A stretch of DNA of 64,000 nucleotides. Source: Pseudomonas brassicacearum subsp. brassicacearum. GTDB taxonomy: Bacteria; Pseudomonadota; Gammaproteobacteria; Pseudomonadales; Pseudomonadaceae. Numbering within the stretch: the stretch's first letter is position 1; each line of letters starts with the position of its first letter. The notes beneath the pieces are model-generated. The model made no database searches, had not been told where the DNA came from, and was given only the letters and a program-made list of their open reading frames with translations. A program made the translations under genes and the position numbers. Of this stretch, positions 37,369-50,255 are shown piece by piece. The stretch spans positions 62,001 to 126,000 of the forward strand of contig NZ_VZPJ01000006.1 of assembly GCF_008801605.1 (NCBI RefSeq), read 5' to 3'.

Positions 37369-38220
37369 ATGAATCTACCTGTCTGTTCATTGGCGCCTTC
37401 GGCCATCTTCACCCCCAGCTGGCATGCCGAGCTGGAACTGGGTTACGCCCGATTCGGCGATTGCACGCGTCCGGTACAGCGCCGTCATAAAGGCCCGCTG
37501 CGGGTGCAGAAGCACTTGTATGCCGAAGGCCCTGAGGTGTGCCAGCACATCATTGTCCACCCGCCCGGCGGGATTGCCGGCGGTGACCGACTGGACATCT
37601 CGGCCCACGTCGGCCCGGGCGCCTGGGCGCAGTTGACCAGCCCCGGCGCGGCCAAGTGGTATCGCGCCGCGGGTCCTGCGTATCAGCAATTGACCCTGAG
37701 CGTGGCTCCCGGCGCGACCCTGGAATGGCTGCCCCAGGAAACCATCGTCTTCAGCGCGGCCCAGGCCGAACTCAACACCTGCATCGACCTGCAGGGCGAC
37801 GGGCGCCTGTTCTACTGGGACATGGTTGCCCTCGGCCGACCGGCCAGCGGCGAGCGGTTCGACCTGGGGCATTTCCAGTCACGGTTGGACATTCGCCGCG
37901 ACGGCCAGTTGCTGTGGCACGAGCGCCAGCGCATTGTGGGCGGTGATGGGTTGCTCGACTCACCCATCGGGCTGGGCGGCGATCCAGTGTTTGCCACGTT
38001 ATTGGTGACCGGCGAGATCGACAGCGAGCTGTTGGAGCAGTGCCGATCCCTGGGCCATGACGTACGTGGCGACCTGACCCAATTGCCCGGCCTGGTCGTG
38101 GCCCGCTGCCTGGCGAGCGAGGCGTTGCTGGCGCGCGGGTGGTTGATTGAGTTGTGGCGCTTGCTCAGGCCTGCATTGCTTGGAAGAGAGGCCGTGCCAC
38201 CCCGGATCTGGAGCACATGA
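37369..38220 (+). CDS. ureD: Urease accessory protein UreD
   Basis: A 283-residue scaffold protein (UreD/UreH) that binds the urease apoprotein together with UreF and UreG for nickel insertion. Recognised by [25 protein letters not shown] (residues about 45-70), the repeated [10 protein letters not shown] segment and [13 protein letters not shown]. It follows urtE by 30 bases, so uptake and enzyme genes may be co-transcribed. Confidence 0.95.
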   Translation: MNLPVCSLAPSAIFTPSWHAELELGYARFGDCTRPVQRRHKGPLRVQKHLYAEGPEVCQHIIVHPPGGIAGGDRLDISAHVGPGAWAQLTSPGAAKWYRAAGPAYQQLTLSVAPGATLEWLPQETIVFSAAQAELNTCIDLQGDGRLFYWDMVALGRPASGERFDLGHFQSRLDIRRDGQLLWHERQRIVGGDGLLDSPIGLGGDPVFATLLVTGEIDSELLEQCRSLGHDVRGDLTQLPGLVVARCLASEALLARGWLIELWRLLRPALLGREAVPPRIWST

Positions 38221-38261
38221 ATCTGCTTTTCTGTGGAAGCAATGGAGTGGAAGCAATGAAA

Positions 38262-38385
38262 CTCTGTGGGAGCAAAGCTTGCTCGCGATGAACGATAACG
38301 CGGTCCTTCTGATCGACCGAGGCGCTGCTATCGCGAGCAAGTTTTGCTCCCACAGAGTTTGCTCCCACAGGCTCGCTCCCACAGT
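38262..38385. repeat. REPIN with extra arm between ureD and ureA
   Basis: tgtgggagcaaagcttgctcgcgat and tatcgcgagcaagttttgctcccaca, followed by two extra half-copies (tttgctcccacag, gctcgctcccacag). Confidence 0.88.
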
Positions 38386-38433
38386 GGAATGGGTTTACCG
38401 CGAAAATTTTTTATCTGCCTTTATGGATTGCAC

Positions 38434-38736
38434 ATGGACCTGACCCCACGCGAAAAAGACAAGCTGTTGATCTTCACCGCCGGCCTCGTCGCCGAACGAC
38501 GGTTGGCCCGTGGCCTGAAGCTCAACTACCCGGAGGCCATGGCCTATATTTCCGCGGCCCTGCTCGAAGGCGCCCGTGACGGCCAGACCGTCGCCGAGCT
38601 GATGCACTACGGCACCACGCTGCTGAGTCGCGAACAGGTGATGGAAGGCATCCCGGAAATGATCCCCGAGATCCAGGTCGAGGCGACGTTTCCCGACGGC
38701 ACCAAACTGGTCACCGTCCACCAGCCCATCGCCTGA
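38434..38736 (+). CDS. ureA: Urease gamma subunit
   Basis: A 100-residue gamma subunit of nickel urease, with [23 protein letters not shown] and [17 protein letters not shown], both diagnostic. The length is exact for the separate gamma subunit. The ATG at 38434 matches the family start. Confidence 0.97.
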   Translation: MDLTPREKDKLLIFTAGLVAERRLARGLKLNYPEAMAYISAALLEGARDGQTVAELMHYGTTLLSREQVMEGIPEMIPEIQVEATFPDGTKLVTVHQPIA

Positions 38737-38745
38737 GGCCACGCA

Positions 38746-40120
<1,375 letters not shown>

Positions 40121-40143
40121 GTCACGGCATTTGCGTTGGCCCC

Positions 40144-40207
40144 TTCGCGAGCAGGCTCGCTCCCACAGGGGAATGCGGTCAACTGTGGGAGCGAGCCTGC
40201 TCGCGAA
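40144..40207. repeat. REPIN between ureB and ureC
   Basis: Inverted pair: tcgcgagcaggctcgctcccaca and tgtgggagcgagcctgctcgcga with a short spacer of about 15 bases. Confidence 0.9.
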
Positions 40208-40258
40208 AAGTGAGCGCAGCGAACGGCCTTACTATCAATTGAGTTTCAAGGCGAGCAC

Positions 40259-41959
<1,701 letters not shown>

Positions 41960-41960
41960 T

Positions 41961-42053
41961 CCTGTGGGAGCGAGCTTGCTCGCGATGGCGGCGGCACATT
42001 CAACACGTATGCAAGCTGAACCACCGCTATCGCGAGCAAGCTCGCTCCCACAT
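41961..42053. repeat. REPIN after ureC
   Basis: Inverted pair: tgtgggagcgagcttgctcgcgat and tatcgcgagcaagctcgctcccaca. It separates ureC from the convergent NEL-protein gene. Confidence 0.9.
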
Positions 42054-42068
42054 TTTTTCGGGGTCGTC

Positions 42069-45000
42069 TTACAGGTCCGTGCTTTCCACCAGGGCGTCCA
42101 GCTCCTCTTCGGTCAATAACTGGATGAGTTCCGCTTCCTTGACCTTGTGTTGCAAGCCCAGTGTCTCGGATTGGCTGACATAGTCAGGCTCCTCCAGGGT
42201 TCCGGCCGCTTTCGCCTCATCCAGCGCAAGCTGATTGGCGATGAGGGCATCATTCATCGCCTGGAAAAGGCTCGCGCGTTTTTGCTTCACGTAATCGATC
42301 CAGAAGTCCCGGCCAACCAGCGACTGCAATTGCTTCGGTGAATCATCCAGCGCCAGGATCTCGGCCGCCGCCGCATTGAGCATCTCTGCCGTAACGCCGG
42401 CCATCTGGATAAAGCGCCCACCCTTGGGCTGTCCCGGCAGTTCCAGTCGACTCTTGAGACCGACACGGTAGGCCAGGCGCACCTCCACCTCTTCGATCTG
42501 CCTGATGAGCCGATTCTTTTGCGCGGCGGTGAGATCCTCACGAGCATTGATCGTGTCACGCCGCTGCTGGATATCCTGCAGGGCAATACGCTCCACCTCA
42601 TCGAGGCGAAACAGCCCCTTGGCCAGCCGGATCAGCGCCACAGCCTCCTGTTCTCCCACCATCAGGGCCTTGGCGTTGTGGATCATCAATTTGATTTCCA
42701 GGTAGCTGAAGGACAACGCGGCGCGATCCTCACACGCCGGCGCGCCAGCCAGGTCGAACAGCTCACGGCGCAAGTCGGTGGAGTCCCTGATCGCTTCAAG
42801 CATCTGCCAGACACGCGCCTGGAGGTCCGGATAATTTTCCACGTCCTGGTAAGAGCCGGCCAATCGGTTCAACAGCTGAAAAAACTCCCTGGACTGCGTT
42901 TCAGCCTCCAGGCTCCGCCACAGTGTATTTTTGTCCTGCTGTTGCTCCCTGGGCAGGTCTAGCAGCCATCGATCCACATCCGATAGCCTTCCCCCTGGGA
43001 CATGTTCAAACGCGCCAGGCGAACGAAAGGTCACCCATTCGGGATGCGACGTTGCGAGGTTCGCCCAATAATCACGCAAGCGCTGCTGGGTCGCCTCGTT
43101 CAGTGGATTGTTCTGCACGAAGGTCACGCCATTGACCCGTGCCGTGGCGTGAGCACGCTCGGCCGGTGGATCCGTCAGTTCGGTCGGTACTTCGGTCAGC
43201 TCGTTGTTGCGCAAATCGAGTTCTTCCAGCGGCAGGTCGCGCAGGCCAGTCGGCCAAGTGCTGATATCGGTACCGTTCAGATTCAGCCCACGCAGGTCGG
43301 GCAACCGGCTGAAATCCGGTAATTGGCCCAGGGGGTTCCATTTCAGGTCGAGGATTTTCAGCTGGGTACGCCCTTCAAGGATCTGAATGCTGCGCGCGGA
43401 CAGGGTGATTTCATTCATCGCCAAGTGCAGCCGGGTCAACCCCTCCATCAACTCCACCGAAGGGGGAAGATCGTTCAGGCGGTTGAACGACATGTCCAGC
43501 CAACGGAGCGCGGAGAAGCTCTTGAGGAACTTGTCGCATGAGGGTTCCGCCAAGCGCATGCTACGCAGCTTCAGCGAGACCACATGGCTGAAGTCGGCCG
43601 ACAGACCTGGCAGCGTCCCTAACGCCACCCCGCTCAGATTAAGCTCATAGCCAACCCTGCTGCCATCCACCGCCGCAACGATCGGGCCTTGGCGCCGCCA
43701 GCACCATTGAATTCGATTAGCCACACCCCGCTTGATCGCGGGTAGCAGTTGCTCGAGACGATCATTACCCGCATCAAGCCATACGGGGGTGGTGGCCCAG
43801 CGGTCCAGATCGCGGATCAGCGTATCCAGCTCGACTTTGCGCCGCTTGAGTTCGGGAACGGCTTGATCCCCCAGGGACCGCAACAGGGCCTGGACTTGCT
43901 CACTCGTATAGTCCGGGTACAAATCCAGCACCCGACGCTCGGGGGACCGCCCCAGGCCCAACAACCCCCGCACGCCACTCATGGGGTAACCAACCTTGCC
44001 CGAGGCCAGGCGCATCGGTGATTTGAAGGATGACTTGCGCGGTTGCATCTGCAGGTGCTTCGCCAGCGAAGCTCGGCTCAATGGTGTTGCACCGACAGCC
44101 TTCTGCAAGAGGGCGCCGTGATGAACCGAAGGGCGGCCCATGGCCCGCCGCTCCGCATCGGGGAGCGCATGCTGCACGGCCTCGTAGAGGCTATCCCAGT
44201 GGCTCAGTTCATTGCCGTTGTCGTCGAAGGCCTTGTAGCGCTCACCGTCCTTGACCACGACCTTGGTCTGCATTGCGTCCTGGGCGCCGACGCTGTCGAT
44301 CAAGGCGCCTGAAAACACCTCGTCGCGCAGCTCGATGCGCACCGCGTCGTTCCATCCGGGCAAGCTCTTCAAGGTCGCCAACACCAGTCGGGGGGTGTCG
44401 GCCGCAACCAACGCCTCGCGATAGAGCCCTTCGTAGGCCCGGTTCAAACGCAGCGCTCGCTGGTAGTCCCGCAGCTCTTCGGCGATACGCAGTGGAATGG
44501 GTTTGGTCTGGGTCGTATCCGCGAAGTCCCAAGCGGCCATTTGCTGTTGCTCGGCCGGGTTGGCAAACGCCACCACCTGTTCGATGGCCGCCGCTGGAAC
44601 CGAGGGAAACCGCGACTTGATCAGTGCTGCACGCGGCTCGCTCGACACGTCTTCCTTGGCGTAGTAATCGTTGAACACGTGCATTTTTTCCCGCACCACC
44701 ACGGCGGCGAGTGTCTTGCGCAGCTGCTGGATCCGAGCGTCCATATTGGTTTTCGCAATTGCCGGGCTCGTGCCCGCCAACAGATCGCCCCCCGCAGCGT
44801 CCACCGTCTCGATCAGATTCTTCAACACCCAGGGTGTGCGGACTTTCCTCTCGGGGATGATGACGTCGCGAACCCGGTCCCCTTCTTCCGATGGGCGAAC
44901 GTACTCCCAAAGCGTCCTGCCCCCGCCGTCGACCACTTTGAGCTTGAGCCCTTTTGGCCACGGACCGTAGCCCGTGAGTAGATGCAACTGGGTCATCGGA

Positions 45001-47099
45001 TCGGCGTGTTCATACTGCAGCGGATCTTCGCTTTGCAGTTGCCCGATGAAATCGTCGACTTGCCGGCACAGGTCGAAGCGCTTGATCGTGTCGGCCAGCA
45101 AGGCCGGCATCGGTTCACCCTCGACATGCAGCCGCCGCAACACCTGCTCGCTGGTGCCACTGGCCGTACGGATCTGCTCCAGCTCTGCGTCGCTGAACCT
45201 CTTGACGCGATGGCCGAGCCGGCGCATCAGCGTAGCCCCTTCCCAGCTGCGCGGCCGTTCCAGTTCATGGCTCCAGGCACCGCTACCGTTGTCCGTCAGC
45301 CCAGGCTGATAGGCGTCCGGCCCGCGGGAAGGATGACGAATGCGATAGCGCTGGGTCGTCGGGTCCTGTTGCACCTGGTAATTCTGGTCGTCCAACGACA
45401 CAACGTCTCGACCCTCGACCCGGTACAGCCCTAGAGTATCCGGGACCAAGGTCGCCGGCGGCTCCAGCGTACTCCGGTAAGGCACCATGTCGGGGCGCCA
45501 GAGGCGTGACTCGCCATTGGCCAATTGGACCGGTTCCAACTGCTCCACCGTGCTCGACCACTGAATGTGCGGCAGCACCGCCGCACCGGTGGCGACGAAT
45601 GCCGTGTTGAGGGCCACGCTGGAGAAATGCGCCCACATTTCCCTGGTCTCGCCGCGCTCGAACGCTTCGATGCCCTCGAACGCTTCGTTGAACATCTGCA
45701 CAGCGCCCACCGTCAGCATCAGCGGCCCAAGCCCTGGCACCACGAACGCTGCCAGGTTGAAGACATCGATCACGGCATCCAGGTAACTGTCCAGCCGCGC
45801 CAGACGGGCTTTTTTGTCTTCATCGCCGGTGGGCACCGCCACCGCCCGGGCATCGGCCTGGATCTTCTGGATCTGCCTGCGACGCAGCGATTCCCACAAG
45901 GGGTCGGGCAGGGAGGACGTCTCCATGGGCAGTGCCGGCAATTTCGACTTGAGCGGGTAATCGGCCTGATCATCCGCTGGCGCGCCAGGCTGATAGAGGC
46001 GGTTGAAACGCTGGAAAAATCCGCCCAATTGACGCAACGGTACAAAGCGACTGAAGAAGCGCCGGTAGGCGACGCGATGCAAACGCCGGCGCAGATCGAC
46101 CATGAATTCGCCGCTGGACGCATATTCCTTGAGGGGTTGCTCAGGATCGCCCGGCAGGTAGGCCACCACCCGTTCCACCCGCCGACTGCTCTCCCGGTCG
46201 GGCCCGATCAGTACCGGGCCAACCAAGCCGATGCCGAAAATGTTCAATGAGGTGAACGTCACCGCCCGCCCATCGAGCATGACCTCGCGCTGATCGCTGA
46301 CCACCTGCTGCAACATTCGGTAAGCGGCCAGGCTGATGTCGCCCTTGGCCCAGGCGACCTCGACACAAAGCGCCAATCCCTCTTGGTGATGCGCGCGCAG
46401 TTGGCGATCCAACTGGTGGTCGATCGGCCGTACGATGGCGTTGATGTGTTCCTGATAGCGGCGCCCCAGGTCCAGCTTGCGGCACAGCCTGGCAAAAGCC
46501 TCGGGCGTGATCGGCAACGCCCCGGCGCGAAAGGCGTTGATGGCCGGAACAACCTCGCCCGTATAAAACGGCCGCACCGTAGTAATGAGGCTGCAGTCGT
46601 CACAGCCAGGCTTGCGCTCTTCGTCGGCGTCGAAATTGGCCAGCGCGGCCTCCAGCAACGAAGTGCCGTGGTATTCGTAGCGATCGAAATGGCTGCCCTC
46701 GCTGTCGAGCACCAACGCGCCAAAAAAATCACCGCGCGCCTGGCGCCCGTACTTGCGGACGAAATAAACCTGATTGACGTTCTGCGTGCGCTTGAACTCA
46801 TCCTGGATCGCCTGGTTGAGCAACGGCTCGGCAAAGGCGCGAATGTCCTGGACATTGCCCAGCACATTGTCGATCTGGTTCAGGGTTTCGCGGTAGCGGG
46901 CGTGACTGTGCTTGAGGCGGGCCCTGGTTTCGTGGGAGGCCTTCACGTACCAATCTGGAAGGTCCAGCACATGGTCGCTCAGTTCCTGCTGGCGTTGCAC
47001 GATAGCGCCGCTGTACCAGCCGGGAATTCGGGTCTTGAGCAGGTCCAAGTGCATGCCGCGGCTTTCCGGGCGCACAGGGCCAAGAATCGGTTCTGGCAT
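42069..47099 (-). CDS. Large LRR protein with NEL-type E3 ubiquitin ligase domain
   Basis: A 1,676-residue protein. The first ~1,100 residues match, from memory, the DUF6543 dermonecrotic-toxin-like region common in Pseudomonas, with a hydrophobic stretch near residues 445-480 (VFNLAAFVVPGLGPLMLTVGAV). Residues about 1145-1335 hold leucine-rich repeats (LRWLDMSFNRLNDLP, LKILDLKWNPLGQLP, LEELDLRNNELTEVP). The C-terminal part ends in a domain with APACEDRAALSFSYLEIK; Cys1456-Glu-Asp1458 matches the catalytic CxD of IpaH/SspH ligases. The family transfers ubiquitin to host proteins after delivery into eukaryotic cells. There is no signal peptide or nearby secretion system. The ATG at 47099 has AAGGATG upstream. 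Confidence 0.87.
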   Translation of the reverse strand: MPEPILGPVRPESRGMHLDLLKTRIPGWYSGAIVQRQQELSDHVLDLPDWYVKASHETRARLKHSHARYRETLNQIDNVLGNVQDIRAFAEPLLNQAIQDEFKRTQNVNQVYFVRKYGRQARGDFFGALVLDSEGSHFDRYEYHGTSLLEAALANFDADEERKPGCDDCSLITTVRPFYTGEVVPAINAFRAGALPITPEAFARLCRKLDLGRRYQEHINAIVRPIDHQLDRQLRAHHQEGLALCVEVAWAKGDISLAAYRMLQQVVSDQREVMLDGRAVTFTSLNIFGIGLVGPVLIGPDRESSRRVERVVAYLPGDPEQPLKEYASSGEFMVDLRRRLHRVAYRRFFSRFVPLRQLGGFFQRFNRLYQPGAPADDQADYPLKSKLPALPMETSSLPDPLWESLRRRQIQKIQADARAVAVPTGDEDKKARLARLDSYLDAVIDVFNLAAFVVPGLGPLMLTVGAVQMFNEAFEGIEAFERGETREMWAHFSSVALNTAFVATGAAVLPHIQWSSTVEQLEPVQLANGESRLWRPDMVPYRSTLEPPATLVPDTLGLYRVEGRDVVSLDDQNYQVQQDPTTQRYRIRHPSRGPDAYQPGLTDNGSGAWSHELERPRSWEGATLMRRLGHRVKRFSDAELEQIRTASGTSEQVLRRLHVEGEPMPALLADTIKRFDLCRQVDDFIGQLQSEDPLQYEHADPMTQLHLLTGYGPWPKGLKLKVVDGGGRTLWEYVRPSEEGDRVRDVIIPERKVRTPWVLKNLIETVDAAGGDLLAGTSPAIAKTNMDARIQQLRKTLAAVVVREKMHVFNDYYAKEDVSSEPRAALIKSRFPSVPAAAIEQVVAFANPAEQQQMAAWDFADTTQTKPIPLRIAEELRDYQRALRLNRAYEGLYREALVAADTPRLVLATLKSLPGWNDAVRIELRDEVFSGALIDSVGAQDAMQTKVVVKDGERYKAFDDNGNELSHWDSLYEAVQHALPDAERRAMGRPSVHHGALLQKAVGATPLSRASLAKHLQMQPRKSSFKSPMRLASGKVGYPMSGVRGLLGLGRSPERRVLDLYPDYTSEQVQALLRSLGDQAVPELKRRKVELDTLIRDLDRWATTPVWLDAGNDRLEQLLPAIKRGVANRIQWCWRRQGPIVAAVDGSRVGYELNLSGVALGTLPGLSADFSHVVSLKLRSMRLAEPSCDKFLKSFSALRWLDMSFNRLNDLPPSVELMEGLTRLHLAMNEITLSARSIQILEGRTQLKILDLKWNPLGQLPDFSRLPDLRGLNLNGTDISTWPTGLRDLPLEELDLRNNELTEVPTELTDPPAERAHATARVNGVTFVQNNPLNEATQQRLRDYWANLATSHPEWVTFRSPGAFEHVPGGRLSDVDRWLLDLPREQQQDKNTLWRSLEAETQSREFFQLLNRLAGSYQDVENYPDLQARVWQMLEAIRDSTDLRRELFDLAGAPACEDRAALSFSYLEIKLMIHNAKALMVGEQEAVALIRLAKGLFRLDEVERIALQDIQQRRDTINAREDLTAAQKNRLIRQIEEVEVRLAYRVGLKSRLELPGQPKGGRFIQMAGVTAEMLNAAAAEILALDDSPKQLQSLVGRDFWIDYVKQKRASLFQAMNDALIANQLALDEAKAAGTLEEPDYVSQSETLGLQHKVKEAELIQLLTEEELDALVESTDL

Positions 47100-47217
47100 A
47101 TCGGGTCATCCTTGTTGTTGGAAAACCCGAGCCTACTCAGTGCCACAGCGCTGGATGCGGTAACTATTTATGGTTATCGCTATCTATCTATTTTCGACGG
47201 GATATGACCCGCCGCCG

Positions 47218-47517
47218 TTATCCCACCCAGCGTTTCAATTGCTGTCGCAGCCGGCGATTCTCGGTGCGCAACTGTTGGACCTCTTCCAGCAAATCCAGGG
47301 CCAGGGCGACGCCTTCCCACTCCAGGTCCAGGTCGTGATGCAGCTTGGCGGCACGCTTGGCCAGGAGCAGTTCGTAATCGGTGAAACGCCAGTCTGTCGG
47401 CACCGTGCCTTCGGGCTCGAGGATCCCATGCTCGACGATTTCGATGACATGGATGTCCGCCAACGAAGCGGCCTCGCAGAACTCCCTCAGGTTCAGTTCA
47501 ATGATCGGGTTGCTCAT
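47218..47517 (-). CDS. cbpM: Chaperone modulatory protein CbpM
   Basis: A 99-residue MerR-like protein that binds and inhibits the DnaJ-like CbpA. It has an N-terminal winged-helix-like part (LREFCEAASLADIHVIEIVEHGILEP) and a C-terminal leucine-rich coiled region (LDLLEEVQQLRTENRRLRQQL). It follows cbpA in the same direction, the usual order, separated by a REPIN. Confidence 0.93.
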   Translation of the reverse strand: MSNPIIELNLREFCEAASLADIHVIEIVEHGILEPEGTVPTDWRFTDYELLLAKRAAKLHHDLDLEWEGVALALDLLEEVQQLRTENRRLRQQLKRWVG

Positions 47518-47579
47518 GGTCTGCTTCTCCCAATGCTTTAACTGTCGAGTCTAGCCCCGTCTACCCTTGTGAACACCCA

Positions 47580-47670
47580 ATCTGTGGGAGCAAAGCTTGC
47601 TCGCGACAGAGGCGCCTCAACTCCTGGAGATCGAGTTGCATTCATCGCGGGCAAGCCTTGCTCCCACATG
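47580..47670. repeat. REPIN between cbpA and cbpM
   Basis: Inverted pair: tctgtgggagcaaagcttgctcgcga and tcgcgggcaagccttgctcccaca. It separates two genes that are normally adjacent. Confidence 0.9.
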
Positions 47671-47678
47671 CGATGTAT

Positions 47679-48617
47679 TCAGAAGTTCTCCCGCGGATCG
47701 AACGCGGCTTTCTTCGCCAGTTCCGCCCACAACGCCTTGACCGCCTCATCGCCAGTCTTTGGCATCACGGCCTTGAGCTGCACGAACAGGTAGCCGCGCT
47801 CGCCGGCCTTGTTGCGCAGGCCGTGGCCCTTGGCGCGCATGCGCTGGCCGTTCTGGCTGCCGGCCGGGACCTTGAGGTTGATCTTGCCGGTGAGGGTCGG
47901 CACCGCCACTTCCGTGCCCAGCGCCAGTTCCCACGGCGCCAGGGGCAAGGTGATGATCAGGTCCTGGCCTTCGACGTCGAACTTGGGGTGCGGCGCGAAA
48001 CGAATGGTCAGGTACAAATCGCCATTGGCACCGCCACCGATACCCGGCGCCCCCTGGCCCTTGAGGCGGATGCGTTCGCCGTCGGTCACCCCCAGCGGAA
48101 TCTTCACGTTCAGGCTTTTACTGGTGTTGCTCACATGCTGGCCGGCCGCGTTGTACTGCGGCACCTGGAAGCTGACCTTTTTCGACTCGCTCGACAGGGT
48201 CTCTTCCAGGAAGATCGGTAATTCCATTTCCACGTCTTGTCCTCGACGGCCGGCACTGCGACCTGACTGCCCACCACCGAAACCCGGCCCGCGATTGCCG
48301 AAGATCGAACTGAAGAAGTCCGAGAAGTCCCCGGTGTCCTGGCCGCCAAAACCACCACGGCTCTGCCAGCCCGGTGGTCCCTGGAACGGCTGGCCGTGCT
48401 GGCCGTAGCGGCGCAGTTCGTCGTATTCGGCGCGCTTGTCGGCGCTTTTCAGCGCTTCATAGGCTTCGGAGACGTCCTTGAATTTGGTCTCGGCGTCCTT
48501 TTCCTTGCTCACATCCGGGTGGTACTTGCGCGCCAGTTTGCGATAGGCGGCCTTGATCGTGGCGTCGTCGGCCGTCGGCTCGACACCCAGGATCTTGTAA
48601 TAGTCTTTGAAGTCCAT
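47679..48617 (-). CDS. cbpA: Curved DNA-binding protein / DnaJ-like co-chaperone CbpA
   Basis: A 312-residue DnaJ-type protein: J domain (1-70) with KYHPD, Gly/Phe-rich linker ([19 protein letters not shown]), then the two beta-barrel C-terminal domains ([22 protein letters not shown]). There is no zinc-finger, which separates CbpA from DnaJ. It stimulates DnaK and binds curved DNA. The ATG at 48617 ([12 protein letters not shown]) is the family start; the longer open frame upstream is not supported. Confidence 0.95.
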   Translation of the reverse strand: MDFKDYYKILGVEPTADDATIKAAYRKLARKYHPDVSKEKDAETKFKDVSEAYEALKSADKRAEYDELRRYGQHGQPFQGPPGWQSRGGFGGQDTGDFSDFFSSIFGNRGPGFGGGQSGRSAGRRGQDVEMELPIFLEETLSSESKKVSFQVPQYNAAGQHVSNTSKSLNVKIPLGVTDGERIRLKGQGAPGIGGGANGDLYLTIRFAPHPKFDVEGQDLIITLPLAPWELALGTEVAVPTLTGKINLKVPAGSQNGQRMRAKGHGLRNKAGERGYLFVQLKAVMPKTGDEAVKALWAELAKKAAFDPRENF

Positions 48618-48912
48618 TGAAGGATCACCATCCGTTATCGATATAGCACCGCCATGCACAGCATGCTCGTGGTACAAGCCCCGGAGTTTGACCAATCTCA
48701 AGGTTTGTGACCGGGCGGCGCGTCAGAAGTTTATCGGCAGCCGGTGGCGGTTCTTGTACCGCCGTGTGCTACCAGGCCCATGCCAGCAAGTTTGGGGGTA
48801 TAAGCCAGTCTTTCAAGGCCGGTGTTTGCGAATTAGCAGATAACCGGCCTTCGAATCCGCGCCACACTGACATACACTGCGCGGCCGTTTTTTCAACTGG
48901 AACCCGAAAGAC

Positions 48913-50187
48913 ATGAAAAACGCATCCCCGGCCCGTGCCTGCGGCATCGACTTTGGCACGTCCAACTCCACTGTCGGCTGGCTGCGCCCCGGCATGGAAA
49001 CGTTGATCGCGCTGGAGGACGACAAGATCACCCTGCCTTCGGTGGTCTTTTTCAATCTCGAGGAACGTCGCCCGGTGTATGGCCGCCTGGCCCTGCACGA
49101 ATACCTGGAAGGCTACGAAGGCCGGCTGATGCGCTCGCTCAAGAGCCTGCTGGGCTCCAAGCTGATCAAGCACGACACCAGCGTGTTGGGCACGGCCATG
49201 CCGTTCAAGGATCTGCTGGGGCTGTTCATCGGCCAGTTGAAGAAACGCGCCGAAGCCACCGCCGGTCGGGAATTCGAAGAAGTGGTACTGGGGCGCCCGG
49301 TGTTTTTCGTCGACGACGATGAAATGGCCGACCAGGAAGCGGAAAACACTTTGGTCGACGTCGCCCGCGCCATCGGTTTCAAGGAGGTTTCGTTCCAGTA
49401 CGAACCTATCGCGGCGGCATTCGACTATGAATCGACCATCGAGAAGGAAGAGCTGGTGCTGATCGTCGACATCGGCGGCGGTACTTCGGACTTCTCCCTG
49501 GTGCGCCTGTCCCCCGAGCGCCGCACCCACGACAATCGCCACGACGACATCCTCGCCACCGGTGGCGTGCACATCGGCGGGACCGATTTCGACAAGCAGC
49601 TCTCGCTGGCCGGCCTGATGCCGCTGTTCGGCTACGGCAGCCGCATGAAGAGTGGCGCCTACATGCCCACCAGTCACCACATGAACCTGGCGACCTGGCA
49701 CACCATCAACGCGGTGTACTCGCAAAAATCCACCCTCGCCCTGGGCAGCATGCGCTACGACATCGAAGACACTGGCGGCATCGACCGGCTGTTCAAACTG
49801 ATCGAACAGCGCGCCGGGCACTGGCTGGCGATGGAAGTGGAAGAAACCAAGATCGAGCTGACCCACGCCGACCAGCGCCATTTGCTCCTGGACCGGATCG
49901 AGCCGGGCCTGAGCGTGGACCTGAGCCGGGCACTGTTCGAATCGGCCATCGACGGCTTGCTGGAGCGGGTGCGCGGCAGCGTCACGCAGTTGCTCAACGA
50001 TGCCAACGTGCGGGTCGATCAGGTGGACACGGTGTTCTTTACCGGCGGTTCCAGCGGCATCCCGGCGCTGCGCAACAGCGTCTCGGCGATGCTGCCCCAG
50101 GCGCAGCATGTGGAAGGCAATATCTTCGGCAGTATCGGCAGCGGGTTGGCGATCGAGGCGATGAAGCGGTACGGCACACAGGTCTGA
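48913..50187 (+). CDS. yegD: YegD-type Hsp70 family protein
   Basis: A 424-residue actin-fold ATPase related to DnaK without the substrate-binding part. It contains the phosphate-1 motif CGIDFGTSNSTVG, the LGRPVFF segment, the phosphate-2 motif VLIVDIGGGTSDFSL and the adenosine motif VFFTGGSSGIPAL. E. coli YegD is the likely relative; its role is unknown. It is divergent from cbpA across about 295 bases. Confidence 0.9.
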   Translation: MKNASPARACGIDFGTSNSTVGWLRPGMETLIALEDDKITLPSVVFFNLEERRPVYGRLALHEYLEGYEGRLMRSLKSLLGSKLIKHDTSVLGTAMPFKDLLGLFIGQLKKRAEATAGREFEEVVLGRPVFFVDDDEMADQEAENTLVDVARAIGFKEVSFQYEPIAAAFDYESTIEKEELVLIVDIGGGTSDFSLVRLSPERRTHDNRHDDILATGGVHIGGTDFDKQLSLAGLMPLFGYGSRMKSGAYMPTSHHMNLATWHTINAVYSQKSTLALGSMRYDIEDTGGIDRLFKLIEQRAGHWLAMEVEETKIELTHADQRHLLLDRIEPGLSVDLSRALFESAIDGLLERVRGSVTQLLNDANVRVDQVDTVFFTGGSSGIPALRNSVSAMLPQAQHVEGNIFGSIGSGLAIEAMKRYGTQV

Positions 50188-50205
50188 TCCAGTTCTGCGG
50201 CGCGT

Positions 50206-50231
50206 TCATCGCGAGCAGGCTCGCGATGACG
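50206..50231. repeat. Truncated REP element
   Basis: tcatcgcgagcaggctcgcgatga: two REP tails joined directly as a short perfect palindrome, without the GTGGGAGC heads. Confidence 0.7.
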
Positions 50232-50255
50232 TCAGAACAGGCGACGCCTACCGGA

